Shown one piece after another: positions 9,522 to 18,978 of a stretch of 64,000 bases of DNA. The notes beneath the pieces were generated by a model. The model searched no databases. It was not told where the DNA came from and worked only from the letters and a program-made list of their open reading frames with translations. The stretch's first letter is position 1. Each line of letters begins with the position of its first letter. The stretch lies in the NCBI RefSeq assembly GCF_900188105.1, contig NZ_FZNP01000002.1:434001-498000 (forward strand), in the 5' to 3' direction. The translations under genes were made by a program, and so were the position numbers. Origin of the DNA: Actinomadura mexicana (GTDB lineage: Bacteria > Actinomycetota > Actinomycetes > Streptosporangiales > Streptosporangiaceae).

Positions 9522-9714
9522 GAGACGCCTCGCAGATGGCTCAGGCGATGGCCCGCAGGGGCGGGCGCGAGGTGAATCCACACAGCGACGGCCGCGCAGA
9601 GGACAGGAAAGGCACTCAGCACCAGGCACCTTGCGAGCGGTCTGGACGGTGGGGTGCTGGCGCAGGTGTCAGGTGGGGCCACACGGCGGCGGCGCAGGGG
9701 ATGGTTGTGGCCAT
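9515..9714 (-). repeat. Two degenerate tandem copies of the tadB 5' coding segment
   Basis: Two short frames precede tadB. The first begins with ATG 9714, two bases after the tadA stop (TAGCGATG, the expected place for a coupled tadB start), and ends at 9616 after 32 residues containing CAAAVWPHLTPAPAPHRPDR. The second begins with GTG 9622, overlapping the first stop (GTGCTGA), and ends at 9515 after 35 residues containing VLCAAVAVWIHLAPAPAGHR. Both match the N-terminus of the functional tadB product (VLCAAAAAWTYLAPTPASHR). Copies are offset by 92 and 101 bp. The arrangement is three tandem copies of the signal-anchor segment, the first two now out of frame with the rest of tadB. Confidence 0.8.
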
Positions 9715-9716
9715 CG

Positions 9717-10865
9717 CTAGGTGACTCTCAGGCGGGTGGTCAGTGCGTCTGCGCCTGCGGCGGGGATGGTTTCACCGGAGGCGGTGAAGGAGACCGCGGG
9801 GACGACGCCGACCAGGCCGGTCGGGTCTCGCTGGAGGAGGCAGATCTCGGCTACCCGGCGCCGGCCTCCGCCCGGGTCTCGGACCAGGTGGACGATGATG
9901 TCCAGCGCAGCGGCCAGTTGGCTGTGGACCGCCTCTCGGGTGAGGCCCGCCGCGCAGGCCAGGGCTTCAAGGCGGGCGGGGACGTCGGCTGCCGTGTTCG
10001 CGTGGAGGGTGCCGCAGCCTCCCTCGTGGCCCGTGTTCAGAGCCTGCAGGAGAACCACTACCTCGGGACCTCTGACCTCACCCACCACCAGGCGGTCGGG
10101 GCGCATGCGGAGGGCCTGGCGGACCAGGTCGTTCAGGGTCACACCGCCGGCGCCCTCGGTGTTGGGCGGACGGGCCTCCAGCCTGACGACGTGGGGGTGG
10201 GTGGGCTTCAGCTCGGCCGAGTCCTCGACCAGGAGGAGGCGCTCGGATGTGTTCGCCAGGGACAGCAAGCTGCTCAAAAGTGTCGTCTTGCCCGTGCCGG
10301 TGCCGCCGGTGATCAGGAAGGCCGCTCGGGACTCGATCAGGGCGGCCAGGAGGCCGGCGCCCCCGGGTGGGACGGTGTGGGCCGTGACCAGTTCGGTAAG
10401 CGTGAAGGCGCGGCGGCAGGGGAGGCGCAGGGACAGGCAGGTGCCGGTCGCGGCCACCGGCGGGAGGACGGCGTGCAGGCGGACGCCGCCGGGGAGGCGG
10501 GCGTCGGCGTAGGGGGAGGCGTCGTCGAGGCGGCGGCCGGCGGCGGCGGTGAGGCGCTGGGCCAGGCGGCGGAGGGTCGCCTCGTCCGGGAAGCGGACCG
10601 CGGTGCGGACCAGGCCGGAGCCGGTGTCGATCCAGACCTCGTCGGGGCCGTTCACCAGGACGTCGGTGACGTCCGGGGAGCGGAGGAGCGGCTCCAGGGG
10701 GCCGGCGCCGACGAACTCGGCGCGTAACTCGTCGGCCAGGGCCAGTACTTCACGGTCGCCCAGCAGGCGTTCCTCGGCGCGGAGCGCGGCGGCGACGCGA
10801 CCGGTGGTTGCTTCGCCGCCCGTGTTGGCGAGCCGGTCGCGGACGGCGCTGGAGAGGCCGGTCAT
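9717..10865 (-). CDS. tadA: TadA/CpaF-type pilus assembly ATPase
   Basis: A 382-residue secretion ATPase that powers Flp pilus assembly on the cytoplasmic face. It shows the CpaF layout: an N-terminal domain, FVGAGPLEPLL, TDVLVNGPDEVW, a Walker A (GGTGTGKTTLL) near residue 190, an Asp box, a Walker B (MRPDRLVVGEVRG) and the His box (GHEGGCGTLHAN). ATG 10865 overlaps the ssd stop by four bases (ATGA), so translation is probably coupled to ssd. The preceding and following genes form the same operon. Confidence 0.95.
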   Translation of the reverse strand: MTGLSSAVRDRLANTGGEATTGRVAAALRAEERLLGDREVLALADELRAEFVGAGPLEPLLRSPDVTDVLVNGPDEVWIDTGSGLVRTAVRFPDEATLRRLAQRLTAAAGRRLDDASPYADARLPGGVRLHAVLPPVAATGTCLSLRLPCRRAFTLTELVTAHTVPPGGAGLLAALIESRAAFLITGGTGTGKTTLLSSLLSLANTSERLLLVEDSAELKPTHPHVVRLEARPPNTEGAGGVTLNDLVRQALRMRPDRLVVGEVRGPEVVVLLQALNTGHEGGCGTLHANTAADVPARLEALACAAGLTREAVHSQLAAALDIIVHLVRDPGGGRRRVAEICLLQRDPTGLVGVVPAVSFTASGETIPAAGADALTTRLRVT

Positions 10866-11935
10866 GCCGCCTCCCGGTAGGCGTAGGGCTGGAGGGCGAG
10901 GTCGGCCAGGGCGGTGGCGCAGAAGTCGGCGAGGGGGCCGCGGCGGCAGGCGCGTTCGAGGTCGCCGGAGTCGATGGCGGCGGGGAGGCGGCGGTCGCGG
11001 TCGAAGGACCCGGCGAACGGAAGGCCGAGGACACCCGCGACCGCGTGGGGGGTGATGCCGCCCGGGGCGGGGCCCTGGACGACCAGGCGCAGGTCGGCGG
11101 TGTCGCGGCGGAGGGCGGTGGCGAGGCCGTCGGCCGCCACGGTGGCGCGGACCTCGGCCGGGACGAGCAGCAACGTGACGGCGGCGGCGCGCAGGGCCGC
11201 GCGGCCGATGTCGCCGGGATGACGGGGAACGTCCGCGACGACCAGGTCGAACCCGCGGGCGGCGGCGTCGAGCAGGGAACCGACGGCCTCCTCGGAGACC
11301 GGGACGGGCTCGCCGCGCCGCCACGACAGCACGGACAGGTCGCCCGTGCCGGGCAGGGTCTCGCGGAGGGTCGCGGTGCTGAGGCGGCCGCGGCGTTCGG
11401 CGAGGTCGTGCCAGCGGACGCCCTCGTGCGACTCCAGCCCGAGGACGAGGTCGATGCCGCCGCCGAACGGGTCGGCGTCGACGAGGAGGGTGCGCAGGCC
11501 CTGGCCCGCCGCGCAGAGGCCGAGCGCGGTCGCGAGGACGCTCGCCCCGGCGCCGCCGCGGGCGCCGACGACGCAGACGGCGGTGGCCCAGCCGCCCTCG
11601 GGTTCGCAGGCGGCGGCGAAGGCGTCGATCAGCCAGTCCTCGTGGTCGGGGAGGGCGACGACGTCCTGGGCGCCGGCCTCCACTGCCAGGCGGTAGGCGT
11701 CGGGGGTGGCGCCGGCGGTGACGAGGACGACGCCCGGGCGGCGCTGGAGGCCCGCGGCGGCGACGTCCTCGGCGATGTCGGCGCCCACGAGGATGAGGGA
11801 GGGCCAGGTCCAGGCGGGTCTCGCCTCATCGGCGCCGTAGGCGACCTCGGCGTGGGCGTCCGCGGCGGCGGCGAGGCGGAGGAGGCCGTCGGCGAGCGCG
11901 GGGTCGCCGGTGACGATCAGTGCCGTGAGGTTCAT
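10862..11935 (-). CDS. ssd: Septum site-determining protein Ssd (CpaE/MinD-like)
   Basis: A 357-residue protein. The N-terminus is a receiver-like domain, as in CpaE, and the C-terminal part is a MinD/ParA-type fold with a weak P-loop (VVGARGGAGASVLATAL), where the usual Lys-Thr is replaced, and DADPFGGGIDLVLG as switch region. The same substitution is known from actinobacterial Ssd (M. tuberculosis Rv3660c), which stands first in the tad locus. ATG 11935 has an AAGGAGC ribosome site seven bases upstream. It probably positions the pilus machinery or influences septation. Confidence 0.88.
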   Translation of the reverse strand: MNLTALIVTGDPALADGLLRLAAAADAHAEVAYGADEARPAWTWPSLILVGADIAEDVAAAGLQRRPGVVLVTAGATPDAYRLAVEAGAQDVVALPDHEDWLIDAFAAACEPEGGWATAVCVVGARGGAGASVLATALGLCAAGQGLRTLLVDADPFGGGIDLVLGLESHEGVRWHDLAERRGRLSTATLRETLPGTGDLSVLSWRRGEPVPVSEEAVGSLLDAAARGFDLVVADVPRHPGDIGRAALRAAAVTLLLVPAEVRATVAADGLATALRRDTADLRLVVQGPAPGGITPHAVAGVLGLPFAGSFDRDRRLPAAIDSGDLERACRRGPLADFCATALADLALQPYAYREAA

Positions 11936-12789
11936 CGGATGCTCCTTCGACGTTCGGAGACATCCACCATGCGATGCGCGGCGTGGGTGGCGAGCGGGTT
12001 CCGTCGACTGTGGATAACTTCGCCCGGCGCGGCGGGCGGGCGGTGGCGCGGGATCGTTACCCGGGGCCACCGCCCGGCCGCCTCACGACAGGGCGACCCC
12101 CGCCGGGGGGGAGAGCGGGGGTCGCCGGCGGTCCGGCTCCGGGGGGGTGGAGCCGGCCCGCTTTCCCAGAATGGTCCAGGGAGTTCGGGCTAAGTCGTGT
12201 GCAAGTCCGCTCTATGAAGAAGCAAACTCACCGACTCAAGTCTAGGCGGATACAACATATGCTGCCCGATCGTCGAGAGTTCCGTCGAGCGGCGAACTCG
12301 CCCGGCACGTAACGTTTTTCGCACCTGACGACGACGATCCGCCGGAACGGCCGGCGCAGGGCGCCGTCCGGCCTCGGCTGGGCCCCGTTCCGCACACGAA
12401 GTGCAACGGGACGGGAGTGGGATCGTACAGGAGAACTAAAGATTTTTCCTGCGTCTTCGCGCGATCGGCGACAAAGGGAAATGGTTACCCTGAGTGATCA
12501 ATTTCGCGATCCGAACGCCCGTTTACGGAAGTCCGGAATATGCCTCCATGGTCGCAGGGGGCACCGAGGCCCCCTCCGGCACCGCCGCCGCCACCCGCCG
12601 GCCGTTTGTCGAATGGGGCTTGTCAACTGGGCAAATCAGGCGTACACAGGTCATACGGACCGAGTGTCCGGGCACGGCAGCCGGGTACCCACGCGCGACC
12701 AGCCGCGGGAGGCGCGTCGAGACGGGCTTGACCCGATCCGACGGATATGAGGTGCACGCCTGGTAACCCGGTGTGACGTGTCCAGCGGC
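11936..12789. other. Long non-coding region upstream of ssd with two hairpins
   Basis: About 850 bp with no convincing gene. A perfect 12-bp stem-loop (GGCGACCCCCGC arms) lies at 12092-12126 and an 8-bp one (CCGGCTCC arms) at 12133-12156; neither is followed by a T-run. A relatively AT-rich patch at 12200-12265 may hold a promoter. A GTG-started frame of 90 codons at 12494-12766 (plus strand) has no recognisable domain and I do not call it. The region presumably contains the tad operon promoter and leader. Confidence 0.55.
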
Positions 12790-12810
12790 GGCGTCCCGGT
12801 AAGGGACGCC
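12790..12810. terminator. Candidate terminator hairpin
   Basis: Perfect 8-bp stem (GGCGTCCC / GGGACGCC) with loop GGTAA, followed on the plus strand by GTTTCGCTT. It lies about 30 bp downstream of the end of the pentapeptide-repeat remnant, so it could terminate minus-strand transcription from that side as well. Confidence 0.55.
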
Positions 12811-12841
12811 GTTTCGCTTGCGCCGCACCCCTGCTGGGCCG

Positions 12842-13096
12842 CGTTACTCGCGGACGTCCAAGCCCAGCGCCGTCGCCAGGACGACCGCCTGGTACGGATC
12901 GATCACCGCGCGCCTCAGTGCGACGGTGAACGCAGTCGGTGAAGACGGCGCCGGTGCCACTGGCCTCGGTCATGTCCACGTCCACGAACAGGACGCCGTC
13001 GTGCCGCTCACCCGTCAGGTCGCGCGAATCCCAGTCCGCCGACGAGATCGTGGTCTCCGTCGGCGCCGAAGGGCGCCCGTGCATGCGATCGGCCAT
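12842..13096 (-). pseudogene. Pentapeptide-repeat protein remnant with internal deletion and frame change
   Basis: The 5' part encodes a plausible N-terminus (from ATG 13096) including DWDSRDLTGERHDGVLFVD and MTEASGTGAVFTDC, which reads like the first coils of a pentapeptide-repeat protein. The 3' part, in a different frame, encodes LRRAVIDPYQAVVLATALG and ends at 12842, the usual C-terminus of such proteins. The middle, normally over 100 codons, is missing at about 12910-12925. The two ends abut out of frame, so the gene is inactivated by an internal deletion. Confidence 0.6.
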
Positions 13097-13127
13097 GACA
13101 CCAACATGTCCCTGCCGGGTGACGGTC

Positions 13128-13919
13128 TCAGCCGCGCATGAACGCTTCGCAGATGGCCTGCGAGTCCCGTGCGGCGGCCGCGATGGCCGAGGAGCAGTGG
13201 ACGATCCACCGCGCGACGCCCTCCGGCGTACCGGACGTGTAGCCGCGAAGGGCCTCGGCGTACTCGCCGGAGAGTTCGAGGTGCCCGACCTCAGGCGCGA
13301 CCAGCGATTTCGGATCGAGCCCACGGGCGACCAGGGTGAGCCGCTGCGCGGCGCGGGCGACGATCCCGTCTCCCCAGCCGAACGGACGCAGAGCCATGAG
13401 TTCGCCGTGCACGATCGACGAGACCACGAGAGCCGGCGCCTTGGTGGGTTCGGTCAGCAGCCCGCTGAGCGCGTCCAGGCGAGCTGCCACCTCGGCCGGC
13501 GAAGGCGGCTCCCCCAGTCCGAAAACGTCCTTCACGACACTCTCGCCGGAGCGGGGACGTCCCAGATCGGCCTTGTCGACCGCGTCCGCCGCAGCGAGGA
13601 CGTGCAGGCGCGCCAACGCCTGCCGCGGCGCCTTGCGCCAGACCTCGGTCAGCGTCCCGAACTCGGCCGACACACGCAGCGCCCCCTGCACGAGGGGGTC
13701 GGACGGGTGGTCGGTGGTGCGCAGCTCGTCCAGCGTGACCGAGGCGCCGTCGAGGACGGCGGAGGCCCGGGCGCCGCGCAGCGCCGACTCCGTGGACACC
13801 TCGGCGCTCCGCCGCCGCAGGATGCGGTGGCCCAGCAACCGGTCCACGGCCCTGCGCGCCTCGTCGACGGCGTCGACGACACCGGGAAGCTTCGCAACAT
13901 CAGCTAGAGCATCGGTCAC
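13128..13919 (-). CDS. Degenerate Fic-domain protein
   Basis: A 263-residue protein starting at GTG 13919. The region around residues 170-190 aligns with the Fic loop: family consensus HPFxxGNGRxxR, here RPFGWGDGIVAR. The catalytic His is Arg, the Asn is Asp and the phosphate-binding Arg is Ile, so classic AMP transfer is unlikely. In actinobacterial genomes this family is often annotated merely as oxidoreductase or Fic-like and lies, as here, divergently from acs. Function is unknown; it might have retained a structural or regulatory role. Confidence 0.7.
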   Translation of the reverse strand: MTDALADVAKLPGVVDAVDEARRAVDRLLGHRILRRRSAEVSTESALRGARASAVLDGASVTLDELRTTDHPSDPLVQGALRVSAEFGTLTEVWRKAPRQALARLHVLAAADAVDKADLGRPRSGESVVKDVFGLGEPPSPAEVAARLDALSGLLTEPTKAPALVVSSIVHGELMALRPFGWGDGIVARAAQRLTLVARGLDPKSLVAPEVGHLELSGEYAEALRGYTSGTPEGVARWIVHCSSAIAAAARDSQAICEAFMRG

Positions 13920-14157
13920 GGCCTGACTTTATGCCGTCGTCCGGAGCGCTCGCGCAGCGGCCCACTAGGGCGTGGACGGAGGCGGTTCTCGGGGGCGGGA
14001 CGTGGGAAGGCCGTCGTGTCGGGCATACGAAGCAGCCGTGAGCGCCGATCGCGTCCCTCCCCCCGACACCCGGGATCGCGGCCTTGTGGGGACCGGGACC
14101 TACCTGGTGAAGTGGGGATACCGGGCGACCCCCGCTTCAGCTAGCAAGGAGTTCGCG

Positions 14158-16122
14158 TTGAGCCAGAGCCAAGAGACACTGTCGAACCTTCTGCAGGAGA
14201 CGCGTCGTTTCCCCCCGCCCGCGGAACTCGCCGCCTCGGCGAACGTCAAGGCCGACGCCTACGAGCGCGCCGCCGAGGACCGCCTGGGCTTCTGGGCGGA
14301 GCAGGCGGACCGGCTTGCCTGGACGAAGCGCTGGGACGACGTCCTGGACTGGAGCAACCCGCCGTTCGCGAAGTGGTTCGTGGGCGGCGAGCTGAACGTC
14401 GCCTACAACTGCGTCGACCGGCATGTGGAGGCCGGGCGCGGCGAGAAGGTCGCGTTCCACTGGGAGGGCGAACCGGGTGACTCCCGCACCCTCACCTATG
14501 CCGACCTCCAGGGCGAGGTGAACAGGGCCGCCAACGCCCTGCTCGAACTCGGTGTCCGCAAGGGCGACCGGGTCGCGATCTACCTGCCGATGATCCCGGA
14601 GCTGCCGATCTCGATGCTGGCGTGCGCCCGCATCGGCGCGACCCACTCGGTGGTGTTCGGCGGCTTCTCCGCGGAGGCCCTCCGGACCCGCATCGACGAC
14701 GCGCAGGCCAAGCTGGTCATCACCGCGGACGGCGGCTTCCGGCGCGGCAAGCCGTCCGACCTCAAGGGCATCGTGGACGAGGCCGTCGCGCGGACGCCGA
14801 CGATCGAGCACGTGCTCGTGGTGCGCCGCACCGGCGAGCAGGTGGCCGAGAACGAGCGCGACCTGTGGTGGCACGACGTCGTCGAGCGGCAGAGCGACGA
14901 GCACACCGCCGAGCCCATGGACGCCGAGCACCCGCTGTACATCCTGTACACGTCGGGGACGACGGGTAAGCCGAAGGGCATCCTGCACACCACCGGCGGC
15001 TACCTGACCCAGTGCGCGTACACGCACTGGGCGGTCTTCGACCTGAAGCCGGAGACGGACGTCTACTGGTGCTCGGCCGACATCGGGTGGGTGACGGGCC
15101 ACTCCTACATCGTGTACGGGCCGCTCGCCAACGGCTCGACCAGCGTCATCTACGAGGGGACGCCCGACACCCCCGACAAGGGCCGCTGGTGGGACGTCAT
15201 CCAGAAGTACAAGGTGTCCATCTTCTACACCGCGCCCACGGCGATCCGCACGTTCATGAAGTGGGGCGACGACATCCCGGCCCGGTACGACCTGTCGTCC
15301 CTGCGCGTGCTGGGGTCGGTCGGCGAGCCGATCAACCCCGAGGCCTACGTCTGGTACCGCAAGAACATCGGCGCCGACCGGACCCCGGTGGTCGACACGT
15401 GGTGGCAGACCGAGACCGGCGCCATCATGATCAGCCCGCTGCCGGGGATCACCGAGGGCAAGCCGGGCGCGGCGATGCGCCCGCTGCCCGGCATCGCCGC
15501 GGACGTCGTGGACGACCAGGGCCGCTCGGTGCCGGACGGCGGCGGCGGGTTCATGGTGGTCCGGGAGCCGTGGCCGGGGATGCTCCGCACGATCTGGGGC
15601 GACGACGAGCGGTACGTCAAGACGTACTGGTCGCGTTTCGAGGGCCTGTACTTCGCCGGTGACGGCGCCAAGAAGGACGCGGACGGCGACATGTGGCTGC
15701 TCGGCCGCGTGGACGACGTGATGCTCGTGTCCGGGCACAACATCTCCACGACGGAGGTGGAGTCGGCGCTGGTCTCGCACCCGAAGGTCGCCGAGTCGGC
15801 GGTGGTGGGCGCGACGGACCCGGTCACCGGGCAGGCCATCGTGGCGTTCGTGATCCCGCGCGGCGACGCCGGCGACGTCGAGGGCGAGGACTTCCTGCGG
15901 GAGCTGCGCGACCACGTCGCCAAGGCTCTCGGCCCGATCGCCAAGCCCCGCCAAATCATGATCGTTCCGGAGCTGCCGAAGACCCGCTCCGGCAAGATCA
16001 TGCGGCGGCTGCTGCGGGACGTCGCGGAGAACCGCGGCATCGGCGACGTCACGACGCTCGCGGACAGCACGGTGATGGACCTCATCTCCGAGAAGCTGCC
16101 GAGCGCCAAGTCGGACGACTGA
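14158..16122 (+). CDS. acsA: Acetyl-CoA synthetase (AMP-forming)
   Basis: Activates acetate to acetyl-CoA through acetyl-AMP. The 654-residue length matches the family. Motifs: P-loop-like [11 protein letters not shown] near residue 264, substrate-loop [10 protein letters not shown], and C-terminal RSGKIMRR near 611 with the Lys that protein acetyltransferases modify in this family. I choose TTG 14158 because an AAGGAG site stands eight bases upstream and the protein then begins at the normal point; the frame is open further upstream. Divergent from the Fic-like gene with a 238-bp shared promoter region. A long terminator hairpin follows. Confidence 0.96.
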   Translation: MSQSQETLSNLLQETRRFPPPAELAASANVKADAYERAAEDRLGFWAEQADRLAWTKRWDDVLDWSNPPFAKWFVGGELNVAYNCVDRHVEAGRGEKVAFHWEGEPGDSRTLTYADLQGEVNRAANALLELGVRKGDRVAIYLPMIPELPISMLACARIGATHSVVFGGFSAEALRTRIDDAQAKLVITADGGFRRGKPSDLKGIVDEAVARTPTIEHVLVVRRTGEQVAENERDLWWHDVVERQSDEHTAEPMDAEHPLYILYTSGTTGKPKGILHTTGGYLTQCAYTHWAVFDLKPETDVYWCSADIGWVTGHSYIVYGPLANGSTSVIYEGTPDTPDKGRWWDVIQKYKVSIFYTAPTAIRTFMKWGDDIPARYDLSSLRVLGSVGEPINPEAYVWYRKNIGADRTPVVDTWWQTETGAIMISPLPGITEGKPGAAMRPLPGIAADVVDDQGRSVPDGGGGFMVVREPWPGMLRTIWGDDERYVKTYWSRFEGLYFAGDGAKKDADGDMWLLGRVDDVMLVSGHNISTTEVESALVSHPKVAESAVVGATDPVTGQAIVAFVIPRGDAGDVEGEDFLRELRDHVAKALGPIAKPRQIMIVPELPKTRSGKIMRRLLRDVAENRGIGDVTTLADSTVMDLISEKLPSAKSDD

Positions 16123-16143
16123 CCCGCACGGGACACGCCGCGT

Positions 16144-16191
16144 CCGGAACGGCCCGCGTCTGGCACACCTGCCGGGTGCGGGCCGTTCCGG
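16144..16191 (+). terminator. Strong hairpin terminator after acsA
   Basis: A perfect 14-bp stem (CCGGAACGGCCCGC and its complement) with a 20-base loop, starting 21 bp after the acsA stop. There is no T-run, as is usual in high-GC actinomycetes. Confidence 0.7.
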
Positions 16192-16343
16192 CGTCCGAGC
16201 CGGGAGCACCGGGTTCCGCACTGAACGGGCCAGGTAAAATGTTCCCAGGTGCGCCGGGAAGTCTGGTCGGCAGGAACGTCCCGTAGTGATCGTGCGGGCC
16301 GTGGCCTCGTCCAGCCGTCCGCCACTTTCCAGGGGTTCTCTGT

Positions 16344-17582
16344 ATGGCGCGCCCGCCAGTGAAACGCCGCGTTGCAGCAACGTGGCCGTTCCGTCCGACC
16401 ATCCGCTACAGCGTCCAGGTCGCCAGTGCGCTCCGCACCGAGACGATCGGCGGCGTGGTGATGCTGCTCGCGGCGGTCGCGGCGCTGGTGTGGGCCAACA
16501 CGCCGTGGGACGGCGCCTACGAGAGCCTTCAGACGTTCGAGATCAGCCCGCACTGGCTGCATCTCGGCCACATGGACGTGCAGCACTGGGCGTCCAGCGG
16601 GCTGCTGGCGGTCTTCTTCTTCGTCGCCGGGCTGGAGCTGCGCGAGGAACTGACGCACGGCGAACTGCGCAACCCGCGGGACGCGGCGCTGCCGGTGATC
16701 GCGGCGGTGGCCGGGATGGCGGTACCGGCGCTGGTCTTCCTGGCGGTGAGCGCGGGCGCGCCGGGCGCGGCCAGCGGATGGGCGGTGCCGACGGCGACGG
16801 ACATCGCGTTCGCGCTGGCGGTGCTCGCCGTGACGTTCACCTCATGCCCGGCGCCTCTGCGCGCGTTCCTGCTGACGCTGGCGGTGGTCGACGACCTGAT
16901 GGCCATCACCATCATCGCGCTCTTCTACACCGACACCCTTCACTGGACGCCGCTGCTCCTCAGTGCGGTGCTGATCGGGGTGTACGGAGCGCTCCAGCAC
17001 CGGGGCGTCCGTTCCCCGTGGGTGTACGTGCCTCTCGCCGTCCTGGCCTGGTACTTCCTCCAGCGGAGCGGGATCCACGCGACCGTCGCGGGCATCGCGC
17101 TGGGGATGCTCACCAGCCCGAAGGAGACACCGGACGGGCGGCCGACGAACGCCGAGCGCGCCGACTACGCGCTGCGGCCGTTCTCGGCGGGCGTGGCCGT
17201 GCCGGTGTTCGCGTTCGTGTCGGCCGGCGTCGGCCTCGGCGCGGCGCAACTGGGCGCGGTGTTCACCGACCGGGTGGCCCTCGGCGTGATCGCCGGACTC
17301 CTGGTCGGTAAGTTCGTGGGGGTTCTCGGCGGGGCCTGGACGGCCGTGCGGCTCGGTCTCGCGACCCTCGGGGAGGACCTGCACTGGCACGAGATCGCGG
17401 GAGTCGCGCTTCTGGCCGGGGTGGGTTTCACCGTTTCGCTGCTGATCGGCGGTTTGGCCTATACCGACCCGTCACAATTCGAGAGAGTGACGACTGCGGT
17501 CCTGATCGCGAGCGTTCTCGCCTCGGCGGCCGCGGCCGTCGTCTTCCGGAGAAGGGCGCGTCTGCGCGCGCGCCCGGACTAA
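16344..17582 (+). CDS. nhaA: Na+/H+ antiporter NhaA
   Basis: A 412-residue integral membrane antiporter of the plasma membrane, exporting Na+ in exchange for protons. About 11-12 hydrophobic helices are visible. The double-Asp transport site is seen in LAVVDDLMA near residues 181-182, together with FFFVAGLELREEL and PTATDIAFALAVL, all NhaA hallmarks. Start ATG 16344 follows an AGGGG site. It precedes the holin-like gene by 13 bp, suggesting an operon. Confidence 0.95.
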   Translation: MARPPVKRRVAATWPFRPTIRYSVQVASALRTETIGGVVMLLAAVAALVWANTPWDGAYESLQTFEISPHWLHLGHMDVQHWASSGLLAVFFFVAGLELREELTHGELRNPRDAALPVIAAVAGMAVPALVFLAVSAGAPGAASGWAVPTATDIAFALAVLAVTFTSCPAPLRAFLLTLAVVDDLMAITIIALFYTDTLHWTPLLLSAVLIGVYGALQHRGVRSPWVYVPLAVLAWYFLQRSGIHATVAGIALGMLTSPKETPDGRPTNAERADYALRPFSAGVAVPVFAFVSAGVGLGAAQLGAVFTDRVALGVIAGLLVGKFVGVLGGAWTAVRLGLATLGEDLHWHEIAGVALLAGVGFTVSLLIGGLAYTDPSQFERVTTAVLIASVLASAAAAVVFRRRARLRARPD

Positions 17583-17595
17583 GGAGAAAAGCCAT

Positions 17596-18027
17596 ATGTC
17601 CGAGGCACAACCGGGCGAGCGCGTCGAGGACAAGTCCCTCGGCGAGCTGGTCGCCCTGGCGTCGAGCAGCGTCTCCGACCTGATCAGGGCCGAAATGGAC
17701 CTGGCCAAGCTGGAACTGAAGGCCGACGCCAAGAAGGCCGCGCTTGGCAGCGTGATGTTCACGATCGCCGCGCTGATCGGCGGGTTGATCGTCATCCTGC
17801 TGTCGATCGCGTTCGCCTACGGGCTGGTGGCCGCCGGCATCTGGCACTGGGCGGCCTTCCTGATCGTGGCCGGGGTGTACCTGCTCCTCGCCCTGGTCCT
17901 GCTCGCCATCGGGTACTTCCGCATCCGCAAGATCGAAGGGGCCAAACGGACCCGCAAGACGCTGAAGGACGACTTCACCGCGCTGCGCCACCGCGGCGAC
18001 TCCGGCAATCCCGAGCTGACGGGCTGA
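17596..18027 (+). CDS. Phage holin family protein (DUF1469)
   Basis: A 143-residue membrane protein with an amphipathic N-terminus (LGELVALASSSVSDLIRAEMDLAKLEL) and two adjacent hydrophobic helices, the layout of Phage_holin_3_6/DUF1469 proteins. Despite the name these are chromosomally encoded core proteins; the equivalent position in M. tuberculosis is, from memory, Rv3669. AAGGAGA precedes the ATG. It lies between nhaA and the hydrolase gene in a tightly spaced operon. Confidence 0.88.
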   Translation: MSEAQPGERVEDKSLGELVALASSSVSDLIRAEMDLAKLELKADAKKAALGSVMFTIAALIGGLIVILLSIAFAYGLVAAGIWHWAAFLIVAGVYLLLALVLLAIGYFRIRKIEGAKRTRKTLKDDFTALRHRGDSGNPELTG

Positions 18028-18035
18028 CCGGCGCC

Positions 18036-18959
18036 GTGCCCGGGCACGAGGCGTCGCTGGTCGAGGTCGACGGTCCGTGGACGCACCGGCAGGTCAGCGC
18101 CGGCGGGACGCGCTTCCACGTCGCCGAGGCCGGCGAGGGGCCGCTCGTCCTGCTGCTGCACGGGTTTCCCGAGTTCTGGTGGTCGTGGCACCACCAGCTC
18201 GTCTCGCTGCCCGCCGCGGGCTACCGGGCGGCGGCCGTCGACCTGCGCGGTTACGGCGGCAGCGACAAGCCGCCGCGCGGATACGACCTGGTCACGCTGG
18301 CCGGGGACGCCGCCGGGCTCGTCCGCGCGCTGGGCGAGGCGAACGCGACCGTCGTCGGGCACGACTGGGGCGGGCTGCTCGCCTGGACGATGGCCGTCTA
18401 CCACCCGAAGATCGTCCAACGGCTGGCGGTGGTGGGCGCCCCGCATCCGCTGCGGCTACGGAAGGCCGTCGCCGGCGACCCGCGCGGGCAGGGCTGGGCG
18501 GCGCGCCACACGTTCGGTTTCCAGGTGCCGCTGTGGCCCGAACGGCGCCTTGTCCGCGACGACGCGGCCCTGGTCGGGAAACTCCTGCACGACTGGTCGG
18601 GGCCGAACTGGCCGGACGAGCGCACTGAGCGGCTCGTGCGGAAAGCCGTGCAGATCCCTGGGGTCGCCCATAGCGCGCTGGAGTACCACCGCTGGCTCAT
18701 CCGCTCCCAGGCCCGCCCGGACGGCATCCGCTACGCGCACCGCATGCGCGCCCCCATCCACGCCGCCACGCTCCAAGTTCATGGCGCGCTCGACACGTGC
18801 ACCCTCCCGGCCAGCGCGCAGGGCTCCGGACGCTACGTGAAGGCCCCCTACCGTTGGACGCTCATAGAGGGCGCAGGTCACTTCCCCCACCAGGAGCTTC
18901 CGCAGGAGTTCGACGCCCAACTCCTCGACTGGCTGACCGACCCGGGGCCGGAACGCTGA
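18036..18959 (+). CDS. Alpha/beta hydrolase, epoxide-hydrolase-like (EphE-like)
   Basis: A 307-residue alpha/beta-hydrolase starting at GTG 18036. The oxyanion-hole motif HGFPEFWWSW, the nucleophile motif VVGHDWGGLLAW with Asp as the nucleophile, and a C-terminal GAGHFPHQE with the catalytic His are visible. Asp nucleophile and HGFP are features of epoxide hydrolases and haloalkane dehalogenases. Context (between the holin-like gene and marP) matches M. tuberculosis ephE. Substrate not inferable. Confidence 0.88.
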   Translation: MPGHEASLVEVDGPWTHRQVSAGGTRFHVAEAGEGPLVLLLHGFPEFWWSWHHQLVSLPAAGYRAAAVDLRGYGGSDKPPRGYDLVTLAGDAAGLVRALGEANATVVGHDWGGLLAWTMAVYHPKIVQRLAVVGAPHPLRLRKAVAGDPRGQGWAARHTFGFQVPLWPERRLVRDDAALVGKLLHDWSGPNWPDERTERLVRKAVQIPGVAHSALEYHRWLIRSQARPDGIRYAHRMRAPIHAATLQVHGALDTCTLPASAQGSGRYVKAPYRWTLIEGAGHFPHQELPQEFDAQLLDWLTDPGPER

Positions 18960-18978
18960 ACCCGCGTACCTTGGAGGC

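Noticed and set aside
12494..12766. GTG-started 90-codon frame upstream of the ssd operon
   Set aside because: No ribosome site, mixed third-base composition and no recognisable domain; insufficient to call a gene.
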